Below are positions 17,850 through 27,030 of a DNA stretch of 64,000 nucleotides, one piece after another. Source of the stretch: Niastella yeongjuensis (GTDB taxonomy: Bacteria > Bacteroidota > Bacteroidia > Chitinophagales > Chitinophagaceae); assembly GCF_900110245.1 (NCBI RefSeq), contig NZ_FOCZ01000012.1, positions 124,001 through 188,000 of the forward strand. The letters are read 5' to 3'. Position numbers and translations under genes: made by a program. Below the pieces are notes generated by a model that was not told the origin of the DNA, ran no database searches, and was given only the letters and a program-made list of their open reading frames with translations. Numbering within the stretch: position 1 is the first letter of the stretch; each line of letters starts with the position of its first letter.

Positions 17850-17903
17850 AGCTTGCAATCAATTGATCATCGGGTAGCATCAATTGATTGCAAGCTATCT
17901 TTT
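17850..17903. terminator. Long stem-loop after the FtsX permease gene
   Basis: Perfect 18-bp inverted repeat (17850-17867 and 17879-17896) with an 11-nt loop, 43 nt downstream of the permease stop. A short T tract lies on the plus-strand side and a weaker one on the minus side. Probably a terminator or 3' stabiliser for the minus-strand permease mRNA. The stem is long and AT-rich for a terminator. Confidence 0.65.
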
Positions 17904-17938
17904 AAAGCTATTGGTGAAAAGAAAGGCTATTTTGGCTT

Positions 17939-20326
17939 CTACTCCGTTCTCAAACTTTTTACCGGATTGGCAATAGCCGCTTTTATAGATTGAAAACTGA
18001 TGGTAAGTACGGCAATTAAAACGGCCACAATACCAGCTATCGGAAAGATCCACCAGCTGATGGTTACCCGGTATTCATAATCCTGCAGCCACGTATGCAT
18101 TACCCACCAGGCCAGCGGAAATGCTACCAGGCAGGATACCACAACCAGTTTCAAAAAATCCTTTGACAACAGGGTAGTGATGTTGCTTATAGAAGCCCCC
18201 AGTACTTTTCTTACCCCGATTTCTTTCCTTCTTCGTTCTGTAGCATACGAAGCCAGTGCGAATAAACCTAAACAGGAAATAAAAATGGCCAGTATGGCAA
18301 ACGTCCTCGATAGCTTGCTGACTAACTCTTCACTCAGGAACATGCGATTAAACTGATCATCTACAAACGTATACGTGAAAGGATAGATAGGGTTATAACC
18401 TTTTATGATCATTTCTACTTTTACCAGTGCTTTTTCAATATCGGCCTGCGGTTTAAACCGGATATACATCCGGGTGGTATTTTGGGGCTGGTTATAGTAA
18501 AACATCACCGGGTCTGGTTTGGCATACATGTCGTTATATACGTAATCATTAACAACCCCAACGACCTCGGCGGTCAAGGCACTGGTATCATCTTTGAACC
18601 AGAGCCTTTTGCCCAGGGCGCTTCCCTTGCCCATCAGTTTTTCAAGGGATTGGGTAATGACAATATTGATTGGTTTTTTTGCTACTATGCTGTCAGTTTC
18701 TTTTATGTCCCGCCCTTCCTGCAGGGTGATGCCTGTTGTTTGAAAGAATTCCGAGCTTATACCCCGTTGGGAGATTAAGAAATTGGCTGTTGAAGGTTTT
18801 CCCTCCCAGGTAAGACCACTCGTATTGTTGCCCCCATCTATAGTAACATAGTCGCTTAAGGCAACATTATCAATCATGCCGGTATTTAAAAGGTCCTGTT
18901 TAATAGCTGTGTAATGCTGCGCTATATTACCTACTGCATCTGTTTGCAGAAGGTTATTTTTATTGAACCCAAGATTTCTGCTTTTTACATGTTGGATCTG
19001 TTGAAAAATAATAATGGTGCTGATAATAAGGATGATGGAAGTGGAGAATTGCAGCACAACCAGCCCTCTTCTAATCAATTCCGCACTTCCAGCTTTATTT
19101 TTTATTCCCTTTATAACAAATACGGGGTTGAAATAAGACAGGTAGAAGGCAGGGTAACTGCCGGAAAGCAATCCGCAGATCAATATTATGACTAACAGGG
19201 CAAGTATATGCACAGGACTACCCATGTGCAATTGTAAATTTTTCTGCACCAGTATATTGAAAGCCGGCAGGGTAAGTGCCATGATCAGGATAGCAATTAC
19301 ACCGGCAAGTAAAGCCATTACCAGGGCTTCTCCCAGGAATTGAAAAACAAGATCCCGCTTACCTGAACCCAATACTTTTCTGATGCCAACTTCTTTGGCT
19401 CTTTTTTCGCTTCTGGCCGTTGAAAGGTTCATAAAGTTGATACAGGCTATCAACAGAATGATGGTTGCAATAATAGAAAACAAACGAACATATTCAATGC
19501 GGCCTCCGCCGGTTTGTACACCATTATCGAATTTATTATACAGCCGCCAGTCGGTCATGCTGAATAAAAAGGGACGGGCCAAAGAACTGGGGACCCTCTT
19601 TTGAATGAAATTGTATAAGAGTTTGTTTACTGTTGCCGGTTGACTGCCGGGTTTCAATTCAATATAGGTGCTGATGGAATTGCTACTCCAGTTTTTCAGA
19701 AAATCGTTTTGTTGAAAATAGATGTCAAACGGAGCTACCCAGTCAAATTGCAGGGTGGAGCTTTCAGGCAGATCTTTTAAAACACCACTCACTATATAAT
19801 CCTGTTTGTTATTTACTCTTATGGTCCTGCCCATTACCTGCTTAACAGTACCAAAACATTTTATGGCTGCCTTTTCGGTAATAACCAGGGAATGCAGCTG
19901 TTTAAATGCGGTTGCTGCATTACCCTGTTTGAAAGGCAGCGTGAACATGCTGAACAAGGATTGTTCTGCAAACACACCATTCGAATACAACGACTTGTCA
20001 CCTATACTAAGGAGATACGAAGAATTATCCTGTGAGGCACGGCAGGTATTGGCAATACCTGGAATTTCGGCCTGCATGGCCGGGCCTAATAGTCCGGGCG
20101 TGCTCCAGAAGGTGGCCGTATAGGTATCGTATTTCTGATTCTCACGAACGAAATACAAGCGGTCTTTCTTTTCATGGAACTGGTCCCAGCTTAATTCATC
20201 TTCTACCCATAAAAAAATAAGGGCAGCACAGGCGATGCCTACCGACAGGCCGAAAATGTTCAGAAAGCTATAGGTCTTGTTCCGCCAGAAATTACGGAGC
20301 GCTGTTTTAAAAAAGGTAATGAGCAT
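17939..20326 (-). CDS. MacB/FtsX-type ABC transporter permease
   Basis: 795 aa from ATG 20326. That start gives the standard family opening (MLITFFKTALRNFWRNKTYSFLNIFGLSVGIA). An earlier in-frame start adds only a short unconserved stretch. First membrane helix at about 20-40, then a MacB_PCD periplasmic domain. FtsX block 1 has three helices after RAKEVGIRKVLGSGKRDL. A second periplasmic domain follows, then FtsX block 2 introduced by RRRKEIGVRKVLGASI. Such duplicated permeases export peptides, lipoproteins or antibiotics, or sense stress, with a separate ATPase. No ATPase gene is adjacent on this transcript. Confidence 0.88.
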   Translation of the reverse strand: MLITFFKTALRNFWRNKTYSFLNIFGLSVGIACAALIFLWVEDELSWDQFHEKKDRLYFVRENQKYDTYTATFWSTPGLLGPAMQAEIPGIANTCRASQDNSSYLLSIGDKSLYSNGVFAEQSLFSMFTLPFKQGNAATAFKQLHSLVITEKAAIKCFGTVKQVMGRTIRVNNKQDYIVSGVLKDLPESSTLQFDWVAPFDIYFQQNDFLKNWSSNSISTYIELKPGSQPATVNKLLYNFIQKRVPSSLARPFLFSMTDWRLYNKFDNGVQTGGGRIEYVRLFSIIATIILLIACINFMNLSTARSEKRAKEVGIRKVLGSGKRDLVFQFLGEALVMALLAGVIAILIMALTLPAFNILVQKNLQLHMGSPVHILALLVIILICGLLSGSYPAFYLSYFNPVFVIKGIKNKAGSAELIRRGLVVLQFSTSIILIISTIIIFQQIQHVKSRNLGFNKNNLLQTDAVGNIAQHYTAIKQDLLNTGMIDNVALSDYVTIDGGNNTSGLTWEGKPSTANFLISQRGISSEFFQTTGITLQEGRDIKETDSIVAKKPINIVITQSLEKLMGKGSALGKRLWFKDDTSALTAEVVGVVNDYVYNDMYAKPDPVMFYYNQPQNTTRMYIRFKPQADIEKALVKVEMIIKGYNPIYPFTYTFVDDQFNRMFLSEELVSKLSRTFAILAIFISCLGLFALASYATERRRKEIGVRKVLGASISNITTLLSKDFLKLVVVSCLVAFPLAWWVMHTWLQDYEYRVTISWWIFPIAGIVAVLIAVLTISFQSIKAAIANPVKSLRTE

Positions 20327-20453
20327 GTTGGTGCCGCTTTCCCATCGACCTTCCAGTAACATGCCAAGGTAAATAGTGTTGATTTACAATGGGGTAGATG
20401 CCGTAAATAGTTATGGGTGTTCATTTTTGATACATAAACTGTTCGCCTGTAAC

Positions 20454-20493
20454 ACAAAAGTGCCACCTGTTTGTAAACAGATGACACTTTTGT
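20454..20493 (-). terminator. Terminator of the five-gene ABC/OmpA/coiled-coil operon
   Basis: Stem ACAAAAGTG with CACTTTTGT plus an inner CCTGTTT/AAACAG helix, positioned 23 nt after the ATPase stop codon (20516). The tract past the stem is only moderately T-rich. Confidence 0.65.
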
Positions 20494-20515
20494 TCTATGT
20501 AATCATTTTTGTCGC

Positions 20516-21376
20516 TTAACTCTTCAACATAATATTCTTCACCTCCTGCACACACTCCAGGTGCTGGCCGGTAAAACGTTCCTGCCAGGCAAGCCCCATT
20601 TGTTTCAGGTCAAAATGTTTTACAATGGTGCCAACAGAGCCTGTCTGACCATTGTCTTCCTGTTTGTAACCTACGATATAGATCGAATCGGCCAGTTCTA
20701 CTGCCAGTTCAATATCATGCGTGCTGAACATGATGGTATTCAGTTCATGGCTTTGGTTGATCAGTTGAAATGCTTTTTTAACGTTCTCAATATTACCGAT
20801 ATCCAAACCAGAGAATGGTTCATCCAGCACCATATAATGACCTGAACTAAGCAATTGTTCCAGGATAGCGGTACGTTGCCGTTGACCACCCGATAAAAAG
20901 TTAGGGAATTGGTCTTTGCAGTTGGTCAAACCCCAGTCGTTCAGGTATTGCGTGATCTTTTCATCCTTTTCCTGTTTCGATAAAGTGGTTTTGCGCAAAG
21001 CAAACAGCAAGGTATTGTAAACGGTTTTATGGCGGAACAGGGTGTATTTCTGGTTTACAAAACCAACATCGCCTTCCTGTACCTGTTTGGCAGGTTGTTG
21101 TCCATCGGTAACGGGCTTCGACAGATCAGGGATCAGGACACGGCCGGTGGCAGGTTTTTCCATACCGGTAAGGGCGCGGAACAGGGTTGATTTTCCCCGG
21201 CCGGAGCGACCCAGGAAAGCAATGATCTGCCCCTGCTGCCTGTTCGGCCGTACGGTATCTTTTTCACTAAGGTTAATATCGCGGATGATCACTCTGTCGC
21301 CATAGGAAACACTCAGGTTTTCTACATGCAGGATGACGCCTTTTTGTTCGTAGGCGGCGGGTGCTGTTGTTTCCAT
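20516..21376 (-). CDS. ABC transporter ATP-binding protein (nitrate/sulfonate/taurine-importer type)
   Basis: 286 aa. Walker A is GRSGRGKST (about residues 55-63), the Q-loop lies at NQKYTLF, the signature is LSGGQRQR, Walker B is MVLDEPFSGLD, and the switch His is in STHDIE. Compared with ordinary SsuB/TauB there is an insertion before Walker A (DTVRPNRQQG) and between Walker A and the Q-loop. It is the last gene of a leftward operon, one base after the permease gene. It presumably powers the adjacent permease using the OmpA-fused binding protein encoded upstream. The substrate is unknown. Confidence 0.88.
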   Translation of the reverse strand: METTAPAAYEQKGVILHVENLSVSYGDRVIIRDINLSEKDTVRPNRQQGQIIAFLGRSGRGKSTLFRALTGMEKPATGRVLIPDLSKPVTDGQQPAKQVQEGDVGFVNQKYTLFRHKTVYNTLLFALRKTTLSKQEKDEKITQYLNDWGLTNCKDQFPNFLSGGQRQRTAILEQLLSSGHYMVLDEPFSGLDIGNIENVKKAFQLINQSHELNTIMFSTHDIELAVELADSIYIVGYKQEDNGQTGSVGTIVKHFDLKQMGLAWQERFTGQHLECVQEVKNIMLKS

Positions 21377-21377
21377 A

Positions 21378-22154
21378 TTAGAAGGTTGAGTACTTGAATA
21401 ATGATTTACGGGTTACACGAAGGAGCCAGTCGAGCAACAGACCTACCAGTAAGATCACCAGCTGTAAGGCTACAATACGCCCGTGGTTCATGAATTTGTC
21501 GCTGTTCTTGATCAGTACACCCAGGCCGCCGGCGGCCACCAGGATCGATTCTACGGTTACCAGCATCATCCAGGTCATGGCCAGGTTCTGACGCAGCACA
21601 TCAATCACATAATCCAGGCGTCCTTTGATGACCACTTCCCACAACACCTCCCATCGGCTGCATTTAAGCGAACGGGCATGGTCAATTTCATCGGCGGGCA
21701 CATCTTTTAAAACGGCCAGCAGGGAAGTGATAAAGTACAAACTCATGAATATTACCAATACACTGATCTGCATGGTACGGGCATTGCTCACCAGCATGGC
21801 CAGGTAAAAAGTAATACCCGTCAATGGCAGGTAGCGCAATTTACTCAGGGTGTTTGCCAGCGGTTGCAAAGCGGGCAGGGGAGAAATGTATACCAGTATC
21901 AAAGAAAACAGGATAGAATAAATAGTGGCCTGCAGACAAAGTGCCAGAGAGCTGCCTACGTGAACAACCAATCCTTCCTGGTACAGTGACAGAAAACCGT
22001 CCCATACCTGTGCGGGTGTTGGAAATAAATGTTTGCTGCCTGAGGTGGACACAAACCAGTAAACGATCAGCAGCGCTATCCAAACCGCGAAAATGATATA
22101 CCGCTCGTTGCGGGCGACGGTTTCAAATGGCCTGAACCAGCTTTTAAGTTTCAT
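21378..22154 (-). CDS. ABC transporter permease (SsuC/TauC-like)
   Basis: 258 aa with about six membrane helices. The binding-protein-dependent permease signature (EAA loop) is in DEIDHARSLKCSRWEVLWEV, where the usual EAA...G is degenerate. The following segment TWMMLVTVESILVAAGGLGVLI matches the conserved helix of nitrate/sulfonate/taurine permeases. Its gene lies between the ATPase gene and the OmpA-fused binding-protein gene. The degenerate EAA loop fits the insertions seen in the partner ATPase, suggesting this transporter has diverged from known importers. Confidence 0.87.
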   Translation of the reverse strand: MKLKSWFRPFETVARNERYIIFAVWIALLIVYWFVSTSGSKHLFPTPAQVWDGFLSLYQEGLVVHVGSSLALCLQATIYSILFSLILVYISPLPALQPLANTLSKLRYLPLTGITFYLAMLVSNARTMQISVLVIFMSLYFITSLLAVLKDVPADEIDHARSLKCSRWEVLWEVVIKGRLDYVIDVLRQNLAMTWMMLVTVESILVAAGGLGVLIKNSDKFMNHGRIVALQLVILLVGLLLDWLLRVTRKSLFKYSTF

Positions 22155-22177
22155 AAGATATATAAGCGTAAGGCTAA

Positions 22178-22212
22178 ATAAAAGGGTAGGTCCTTTTGGA
22201 AACCTACCCTCT
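22178..22212 (-). terminator. Internal terminator/attenuator between binding-protein and permease genes
   Basis: Seven-base GC-rich stem (GGGTAGG with CCTACCC; 22184-22190 and 22203-22209) followed on the minus strand by TTTTATTT. It sits in the only sizeable gap of the operon, just after the binding-protein gene. Partial termination here would make more binding protein than transporter, a common arrangement in ABC importer operons. Confidence 0.65.
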
Positions 22213-22223
22213 ATATAATTTGA

Positions 22224-24020
22224 TTATTTAAGAAGCGTAACCACAACCCGGCGGTTTTTTGCTTTACCGGCTGGGGTGCTGTTGTCGGCAACAGGCTCAT
22301 CCTGTCCTTTGCCATCAATTTTCTGGAAACGGGTGGCTGGAATTCCTTTCTGGATCAGGAAATTCTTTACTGCCTCGGCACGCGCAGTGGATAAGGCATA
22401 GTTGCCATCCTGGGTGCCGCTATTATCAGTATGGCCTACCAGTTCCAGTTTTGAATCTTCCGCCTGGATCAACAGGTTATAGATCTGGTCCAACACATCT
22501 TTGGCTTCAGGACGAATAGAGGCTCTGCCTGATTCAAAATTGATGTGCCATTCGCCAGAGGCCATTACACTGGTGGCTTTTTTAGAATAGTCAGTGGTAT
22601 AGGTGGTGCCGGCATCAATATCTTTAACCAGTTTCAGGTAAGTGGTATTAACCGCCTCTTCGTAAGGCACAATACGTTTAACGTTCTGGTTAAATCCGCC
22701 CGGGTTCAGTTCTTTCAGGTAACGCGATACCTGGTCGTACATGGCTTTATAACGGTTGGTACCATCTGAAATACCAAAGTACTGATTGGCATCTGCCAGA
22801 TTGAAAACACGGGAACCTCCCATATTATAGGAAACGCCATTTTTCTCCCCCTGTTGGCCTTTGAACATATTGTACCAGTAATCACCATTTTCCTGTTTAA
22901 AATTCTGTGCGGCGGCTTCAGCTGCCTTTTTACGCCAGTTGTCGTATTGTTTCATTTGGTTGGTGGCCTGGTAAGTGGCTTTGAAAATACTGGCTACCAG
23001 CTGCTGGTTGGCATCTGCCCATTGTTTCAGTCCAATTACTGCAGTAGGCATCTGGTTGTTGAATTCTTTGGTAGAAACAACATCAGTAAAGCCACTCAGG
23101 GCATCGAATGCCATTTTATCGCCAGGCGTCCAGGTAGCGCAACCATCAATTTTTTTATTGATCGTTTTACCGGTAAGTTTTCCGCCTTTAACTTCTTTCA
23201 AAGGAACGGTATAACCTGAGTTCTGTGATTTGATGAGCGCTTTTGACGCTTCAATATAATCGTCATTTTCAGCCGCTATAAAGTTCACGGCTTCCGCATC
23301 GTATGTGGTAGGATCAGGATTTACTTTCAGGCCATTGGCAAAAGCATAGTTCACCGCTACCACCCAGTCACCATCTCCAATTACGGTTGAAATAAGGGCG
23401 CCTTTCATGGATTGCGGGTTCATTTTCCAGCTTGGTGGTCCGATCACTTTATCTTCACCATAACTGATACCGATAGCGCCCAATACCTGTAACTGGTATT
23501 TACCAGGGCCATATTTATCATCGATCGCCTGTTGGGCCGAACTGATATAAAACGGAGAACCATCTCCCATGATCATGATGGCGGCTACCCCTTCTTTAGG
23601 AGTATCATTTCCTTTGTCGAACTCATCAATAAATTTCATTTGCTGGTTGCGCAATTCAGACAACCAGTCCTGGCGGATCAATTCCAGGTTTACGCCGTTC
23701 TTTTCCATCATGGAACCTTTGGTGGTTTTTGAACCGCCATTGGCCACAATAATGCCCGATTGTGCATTCCAGGCATAACCGGCTATGCGTATCAATGGTT
23801 TGCTGGCTACTTCAGAAGAAGCTTCTGCCTGTGGCAGCGGCAACTCTGCTGAAGTAGTTACATTATTTACATCTTTGTCAGAAACATCCAGTTTTTCAAG
23901 CGATTTGGATTCATCCACCCGCAAGCCTGGGCTCAAAAAATAAACGGCACTACCAATAGCACCGGCTACTAATACCGTGATCAGGGCCTTTGAAAAAAAG
24001 GTGAGGTTAGACCATTTCAT
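22224..24020 (-). CDS. Membrane-anchored substrate-binding protein fused to OmpA peptidoglycan-binding domain
   Basis: 598 aa. The N-terminal helix (about residues 8-30, ALITVLVAGAIGSAVYFL) has no cleavage site or lipobox, so it looks like an inner-membrane anchor. Residues about 70-430 resemble a type II periplasmic binding protein (IRIAGYAWNAQSGIIVANGG, IMIMGDGSPFYISSAQQAIDD, GIGLKQWADANQQLVASIFKATYQ-like helix). The last 110 residues are an OmpA/MotB domain (INFESGRASIRPEAKDVL, LVGHTDNSGTQDGN, LSTARAEAVKNFL, NRRVVVT) with the peptidoglycan-binding Asp/Arg positions. This would hold a binding protein between inner membrane and cell wall. Ligand unknown. Confidence 0.85.
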   Translation of the reverse strand: MKWSNLTFFSKALITVLVAGAIGSAVYFLSPGLRVDESKSLEKLDVSDKDVNNVTTSAELPLPQAEASSEVASKPLIRIAGYAWNAQSGIIVANGGSKTTKGSMMEKNGVNLELIRQDWLSELRNQQMKFIDEFDKGNDTPKEGVAAIMIMGDGSPFYISSAQQAIDDKYGPGKYQLQVLGAIGISYGEDKVIGPPSWKMNPQSMKGALISTVIGDGDWVVAVNYAFANGLKVNPDPTTYDAEAVNFIAAENDDYIEASKALIKSQNSGYTVPLKEVKGGKLTGKTINKKIDGCATWTPGDKMAFDALSGFTDVVSTKEFNNQMPTAVIGLKQWADANQQLVASIFKATYQATNQMKQYDNWRKKAAEAAAQNFKQENGDYWYNMFKGQQGEKNGVSYNMGGSRVFNLADANQYFGISDGTNRYKAMYDQVSRYLKELNPGGFNQNVKRIVPYEEAVNTTYLKLVKDIDAGTTYTTDYSKKATSVMASGEWHINFESGRASIRPEAKDVLDQIYNLLIQAEDSKLELVGHTDNSGTQDGNYALSTARAEAVKNFLIQKGIPATRFQKIDGKGQDEPVADNSTPAGKAKNRRVVVTLLK

Positions 24021-24048
24021 GTGTTATTCAGTATGTTGGTTGAATTAA

Positions 24049-25155
24049 TTAAAAGATATCCCCGAAGCCTTTGCTTTCGATCTTATCTTCCTGGGTTAAT
24101 TTGTAATTGGGGTTGCTGTATTTTTTTGATTCGGGAACATTATAATTGTCAGTCTTGATCTGATCGGCCAGTTTATCGAGTTTGGAATACAGCTCGTCGC
24201 TGTCCATGGAGTACTGGCTGGTGAGTGTATCCAGATCGAGCAGATTTTCTTTGGTAGTGGCCAGATCCAACTCGATGGTATTGGTAACTACATCCAATGC
24301 ATATTCCAGTTCCCATCCTTTGGTGAACAGCATGGCCGATTTGGCCTGCTCGGTGGCGTCACGGGCAGCCTGGGCAAAGGCGTATTCCTTTTTCAGCATA
24401 TCAATGCTCACTTCAAAATCGGCGATCTTTATTTCCATGGCGGTGTCAACCATGTTCAATTTACGGTCTAACTTGCCAATCACATGCGCCCGGCTGCCGT
24501 ACTTACGTACCAAACCGGTACTTTGGTTCAGCATATGGCTTACACGCTGCGCCTCGCTCAGCGTTTTCATGAGATTGGTTTGGTGGTCAACATATTCATC
24601 AGAATCTTTCGCCGCCTCACCCATACGCGCATCCATTTCCTGCATTTTGGTTTTGGTGGTTTCTGCTTTTGATTGCAATACCAACACTTTATCCTGGTAT
24701 TCTTTTGCTTCCTTTTCAGCTTTCATCGACTCACTTTCCATGTTCGATTTAATAGCCTTGATCTTTGCCTTGGCTTCTTTAAACCGGTCCCGGTTCTGCA
24801 TCATCTTTTCCTTTTGCTCCTGGAGTTCGCCAAACGGATCGTATTTGATCAGCATTTTGTGAAAAGCCCGGGCAAGCTTTTTCATGGCTTTAATAATCAC
24901 CGGTAACATGATGAAGAAAGCGATCACCAGTACACCGGCAGCAATGGCGCCTAAGACCTGGCCGATCCAGGTAAATACGATGGGCAGAATAAACTGATAT
25001 AACCCCCATGCAATAGTGCCGATTAATACCAGCGCTATGATGGTGGCGATCCCTTTTTCTCCTTTCCGCCAGTTCTTGGGGTTTAACGTGATCTGGTTTT
25101 GGTCGAAATGCTTGAGAATAGGCAGCTCAAGCACCTTATTGGATTCGGTTGACAT
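24049..25155 (-). CDS. Membrane protein with long cytoplasmic coiled coil (PspA-like appearance)
   Basis: 368 aa. Two membrane helices (about residues 35-58 and 65-90) are followed by a mostly helical region of about 230 residues rich in K/E/A/M heptads (KEAKAKIKAIKSNMESESMKA and similar). The C-terminus is disordered. The coiled coil recalls PspA/IM30 in composition, but I see no sequence motif that proves membership. The gene is second in the operon, 20 bp downstream of the other coiled-coil gene and 28 bp upstream of the OmpA-fused binding protein. The two helical proteins may form a membrane-linked scaffold; this is inference. Confidence 0.7.
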   Translation of the reverse strand: MSTESNKVLELPILKHFDQNQITLNPKNWRKGEKGIATIIALVLIGTIAWGLYQFILPIVFTWIGQVLGAIAAGVLVIAFFIMLPVIIKAMKKLARAFHKMLIKYDPFGELQEQKEKMMQNRDRFKEAKAKIKAIKSNMESESMKAEKEAKEYQDKVLVLQSKAETTKTKMQEMDARMGEAAKDSDEYVDHQTNLMKTLSEAQRVSHMLNQSTGLVRKYGSRAHVIGKLDRKLNMVDTAMEIKIADFEVSIDMLKKEYAFAQAARDATEQAKSAMLFTKGWELEYALDVVTNTIELDLATTKENLLDLDTLTSQYSMDSDELYSKLDKLADQIKTDNYNVPESKKYSNPNYKLTQEDKIESKGFGDIF

Positions 25156-25175
25156 TCTTATAGTTTTAAAAATTG

Positions 25176-25871
25176 TTAGGCTTTAATATATTTCAGGATC
25201 CCTTCTTTGATAGAATTGAGCTTGTCGATGCTTACTTTCCGGGCCGTATCGTTGGCCATTAATTTTTCGCGGATGGCTTTTTCCTGTGGGGTGAAAGTTT
25301 CGTCTGTTTTAGCAAGCGCTGCTCTCTTTTGACTAATGTCTGCTTCCAGTTGCTGCAATTCGGCGCGAAGCTGCGTGATGCGCGCAGCCGCGGCATCTAT
25401 TTCCCTTTGCAACTTATCTTTATCGGTATTCTTTTTTTCCTGAAGGGCGCTTAACTTTTGATTGCCCTGGCCTACGTACTGCCCGTGTACCTCGTTTATT
25501 TTACTGATATAAAACTCGGCATCGGTCATCAGCTTTTGTGTTGTGATGGTTTTGTCGAGCGACTTGGCCATTTGGTAAGCTAACTGGTAGGTATTTTCGT
25601 TAGCATGCCCGATGCTGCTGATGGCTTTGTAGAACTCATAAAAATCATAGCCGGGCATGTTGATGGAATCAAGGCCTGATTCGTATACATCCAACACTTC
25701 CTTTACTACCGGATCGATGGCCGCTGTACCAAAATTGGTTTGCGCCGGTAGTGTATCGGCAACAGGAAACGAAAAAGATTCCGTTGAATCTTTTTTGGGC
25801 GTCTCTTTTTGGGTAGGTTCAGTTTCGGATCCGGTTTCTTTTACAAACAGGCTCTTCCAGTTCTTTATCAT
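25176..25871 (-). CDS. Coiled-coil protein, first gene of the ABC/OmpA operon (hypothetical)
   Basis: 231 aa, no signal peptide. A low-complexity, charged N-terminal stretch (SETEPTQKETPKKDSTES, residues 14-31) precedes a globular part (about 50-115). A continuous coiled coil follows at about 125-195 (alternating DKDKLQREIDAAAARITQL and similar), then a short C-terminal helix ending in KYIKA. It is probably cytoplasmic. I do not recognise the family. As leading gene of the operon it is likely made with the transporter. Confidence 0.7.
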   Translation of the reverse strand: MIKNWKSLFVKETGSETEPTQKETPKKDSTESFSFPVADTLPAQTNFGTAAIDPVVKEVLDVYESGLDSINMPGYDFYEFYKAISSIGHANENTYQLAYQMAKSLDKTITTQKLMTDAEFYISKINEVHGQYVGQGNQKLSALQEKKNTDKDKLQREIDAAAARITQLRAELQQLEADISQKRAALAKTDETFTPQEKAIREKLMANDTARKVSIDKLNSIKEGILKYIKA

Positions 25872-26039
25872 GGATAATAAGGGTTTTACGTAAGGTCTTT
25901 TAAAAGGATCAACATTGTTTTATGGTTGATCTATCATACAAACAGGATCAGCTGTTCATAAATACCCTGTATTTACAAACAACCATTTCCCTACTTAAAT
26001 ATGCCTTTTCTGGTAACTAGCGATGCAATGTAAACTTTA

Positions 26040-26047
26040 CAAATATA
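26040..26047 (-). promoter_or_regulatory. -7 box of the coiled-coil/ABC operon
   Basis: TATATTTG on the minus strand matches the Bacteroidota -7 consensus TAnnTTTG. A TTTTG lies further upstream but only about 13 nt away, so the -33 match is weak. Transcription would begin near 26034, giving a leader of about 160 nt. The leader contains an inverted repeat (GATCAAC with GTTGATC, 25907-25913 and 25925-25931). Confidence 0.5.
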
Positions 26048-26108
26048 CGGCATGCGTATTCAAAACGCACTGAATTACGGTTTATTGTAATGTGTGGGCG
26101 GCTTCTCG

Positions 26109-26888
26109 CTACATCATACTGGCCGCTACCAACTCTGCAACATCGAATACCTTAACGGTATCTTCTTTTTCCTTTTGTTTCACCCCATCGGTCAACATGG
26201 TATTGCAAAACGGACAGGCCGATGCCACTATGCCCGATTCGGTGCTCAATGCTTCCTGTATGCGCTCCTGGTTAATGCGCAGGTTGCCTTTTTCTTCTTC
26301 CTTGAACATTTGCGCGCCACCGGCACCACAGCACAAACCTTTGGTTCGGCAACGTTTCATTTCAACCAGTTCCGCATCCAGCGCTTCCAGCACTTTGCGC
26401 GGCGCTTCGTAAATATCGTTTGCGCGGCCCAGGTAACAGCTATCGTGGTAGGTGATGCGTTTTCCTTTAAAAGCACCGCCTTCTTTCAGGGTTATTTTGC
26501 CCTCGTCGAGCAACTGTTGTAAAAAGATAGTATGGTGAATTACTTCATAATTACCGCCCAGTTCGGGATATTCATTTTTGAGGATGTTAAAACAGTGTGG
26601 GCATGCCGTTACTATTTTTTTGATGCCATAATTATTCAGGGTTTGAATATTCTGGTAGGCCATCATCTGGAACATAAATTCATTTCCGGCCCGGCGGGCA
26701 GGGTCGCCAGTACAACACTCTTCTTTACCCAATACGGCAAAATTGATCCCAACTTTGGTAAGAATGGTTGCAAAAGCTTTAGTGATCTTTTGCGCCCGTT
26801 GATCAAAACTTCCTGAACAACCAACCCAGAATAAGATTTCCGGCGGGGTGCCAGCGGCAATCATTTCAGCAACAGTTCGTATTTGCAT
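26109..26888 (-). CDS. CCG-domain (Fe-S)-binding protein, HdrB/LutA-like
   Basis: 259 aa from ATG 26888. Earlier in-frame starts would cross the promoter region. Two CCG modules are visible: CSGS...EECCTGDPARRAGN...CPHCF, and DSCYLGR...CCGAGGAQMF...CPFC. Each can hold a non-cubane or 4Fe-4S cluster, as in heterodisulfide reductase B, glycolate oxidase GlcF and LutA. In Bacteroidota this protein usually partners with a ferredoxin-domain protein (HdrC/LutB type), which is not next to it here. It probably takes part in electron transfer. It is divergent from the S10 peptidase gene. Confidence 0.85.
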   Translation of the reverse strand: MQIRTVAEMIAAGTPPEILFWVGCSGSFDQRAQKITKAFATILTKVGINFAVLGKEECCTGDPARRAGNEFMFQMMAYQNIQTLNNYGIKKIVTACPHCFNILKNEYPELGGNYEVIHHTIFLQQLLDEGKITLKEGGAFKGKRITYHDSCYLGRANDIYEAPRKVLEALDAELVEMKRCRTKGLCCGAGGAQMFKEEEKGNLRINQERIQEALSTESGIVASACPFCNTMLTDGVKQKEKEDTVKVFDVAELVAASMM

Positions 26889-26911
26889 GTGGTATACTGG
26901 TTTACGTGCCT

Positions 26912-26998
26912 CAAATATAAGGTATAAGCCGGCTAATTCATACATATTAACCACCTGTGTATTTGACCGCCATTTTACTGGCAGAACGGCTAAATTTG
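26912..26998. promoter_or_regulatory. Divergent promoters for the CCG protein and S10 peptidase
   Basis: Minus strand: -7 TATATTTG at 26919-26912, 24 nt before the CCG-protein ATG. Plus strand: TTTG 26962-26965 and -7 TAAATTTG 26991-26998 (25-nt spacer, slightly long), 33 nt before the peptidase ATG. Confidence 0.6.
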
Positions 26999-27030
26999 AT
27001 AACTTCAAATCCAGAACAACTACATCAACC

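Noticed and set aside
20516-22154. Possible nitrate or sulfonate importer assignment
   Set aside because: ATPase and permease look like that group, but the divergent EAA loop and OmpA-fused binding protein do not support a named substrate.
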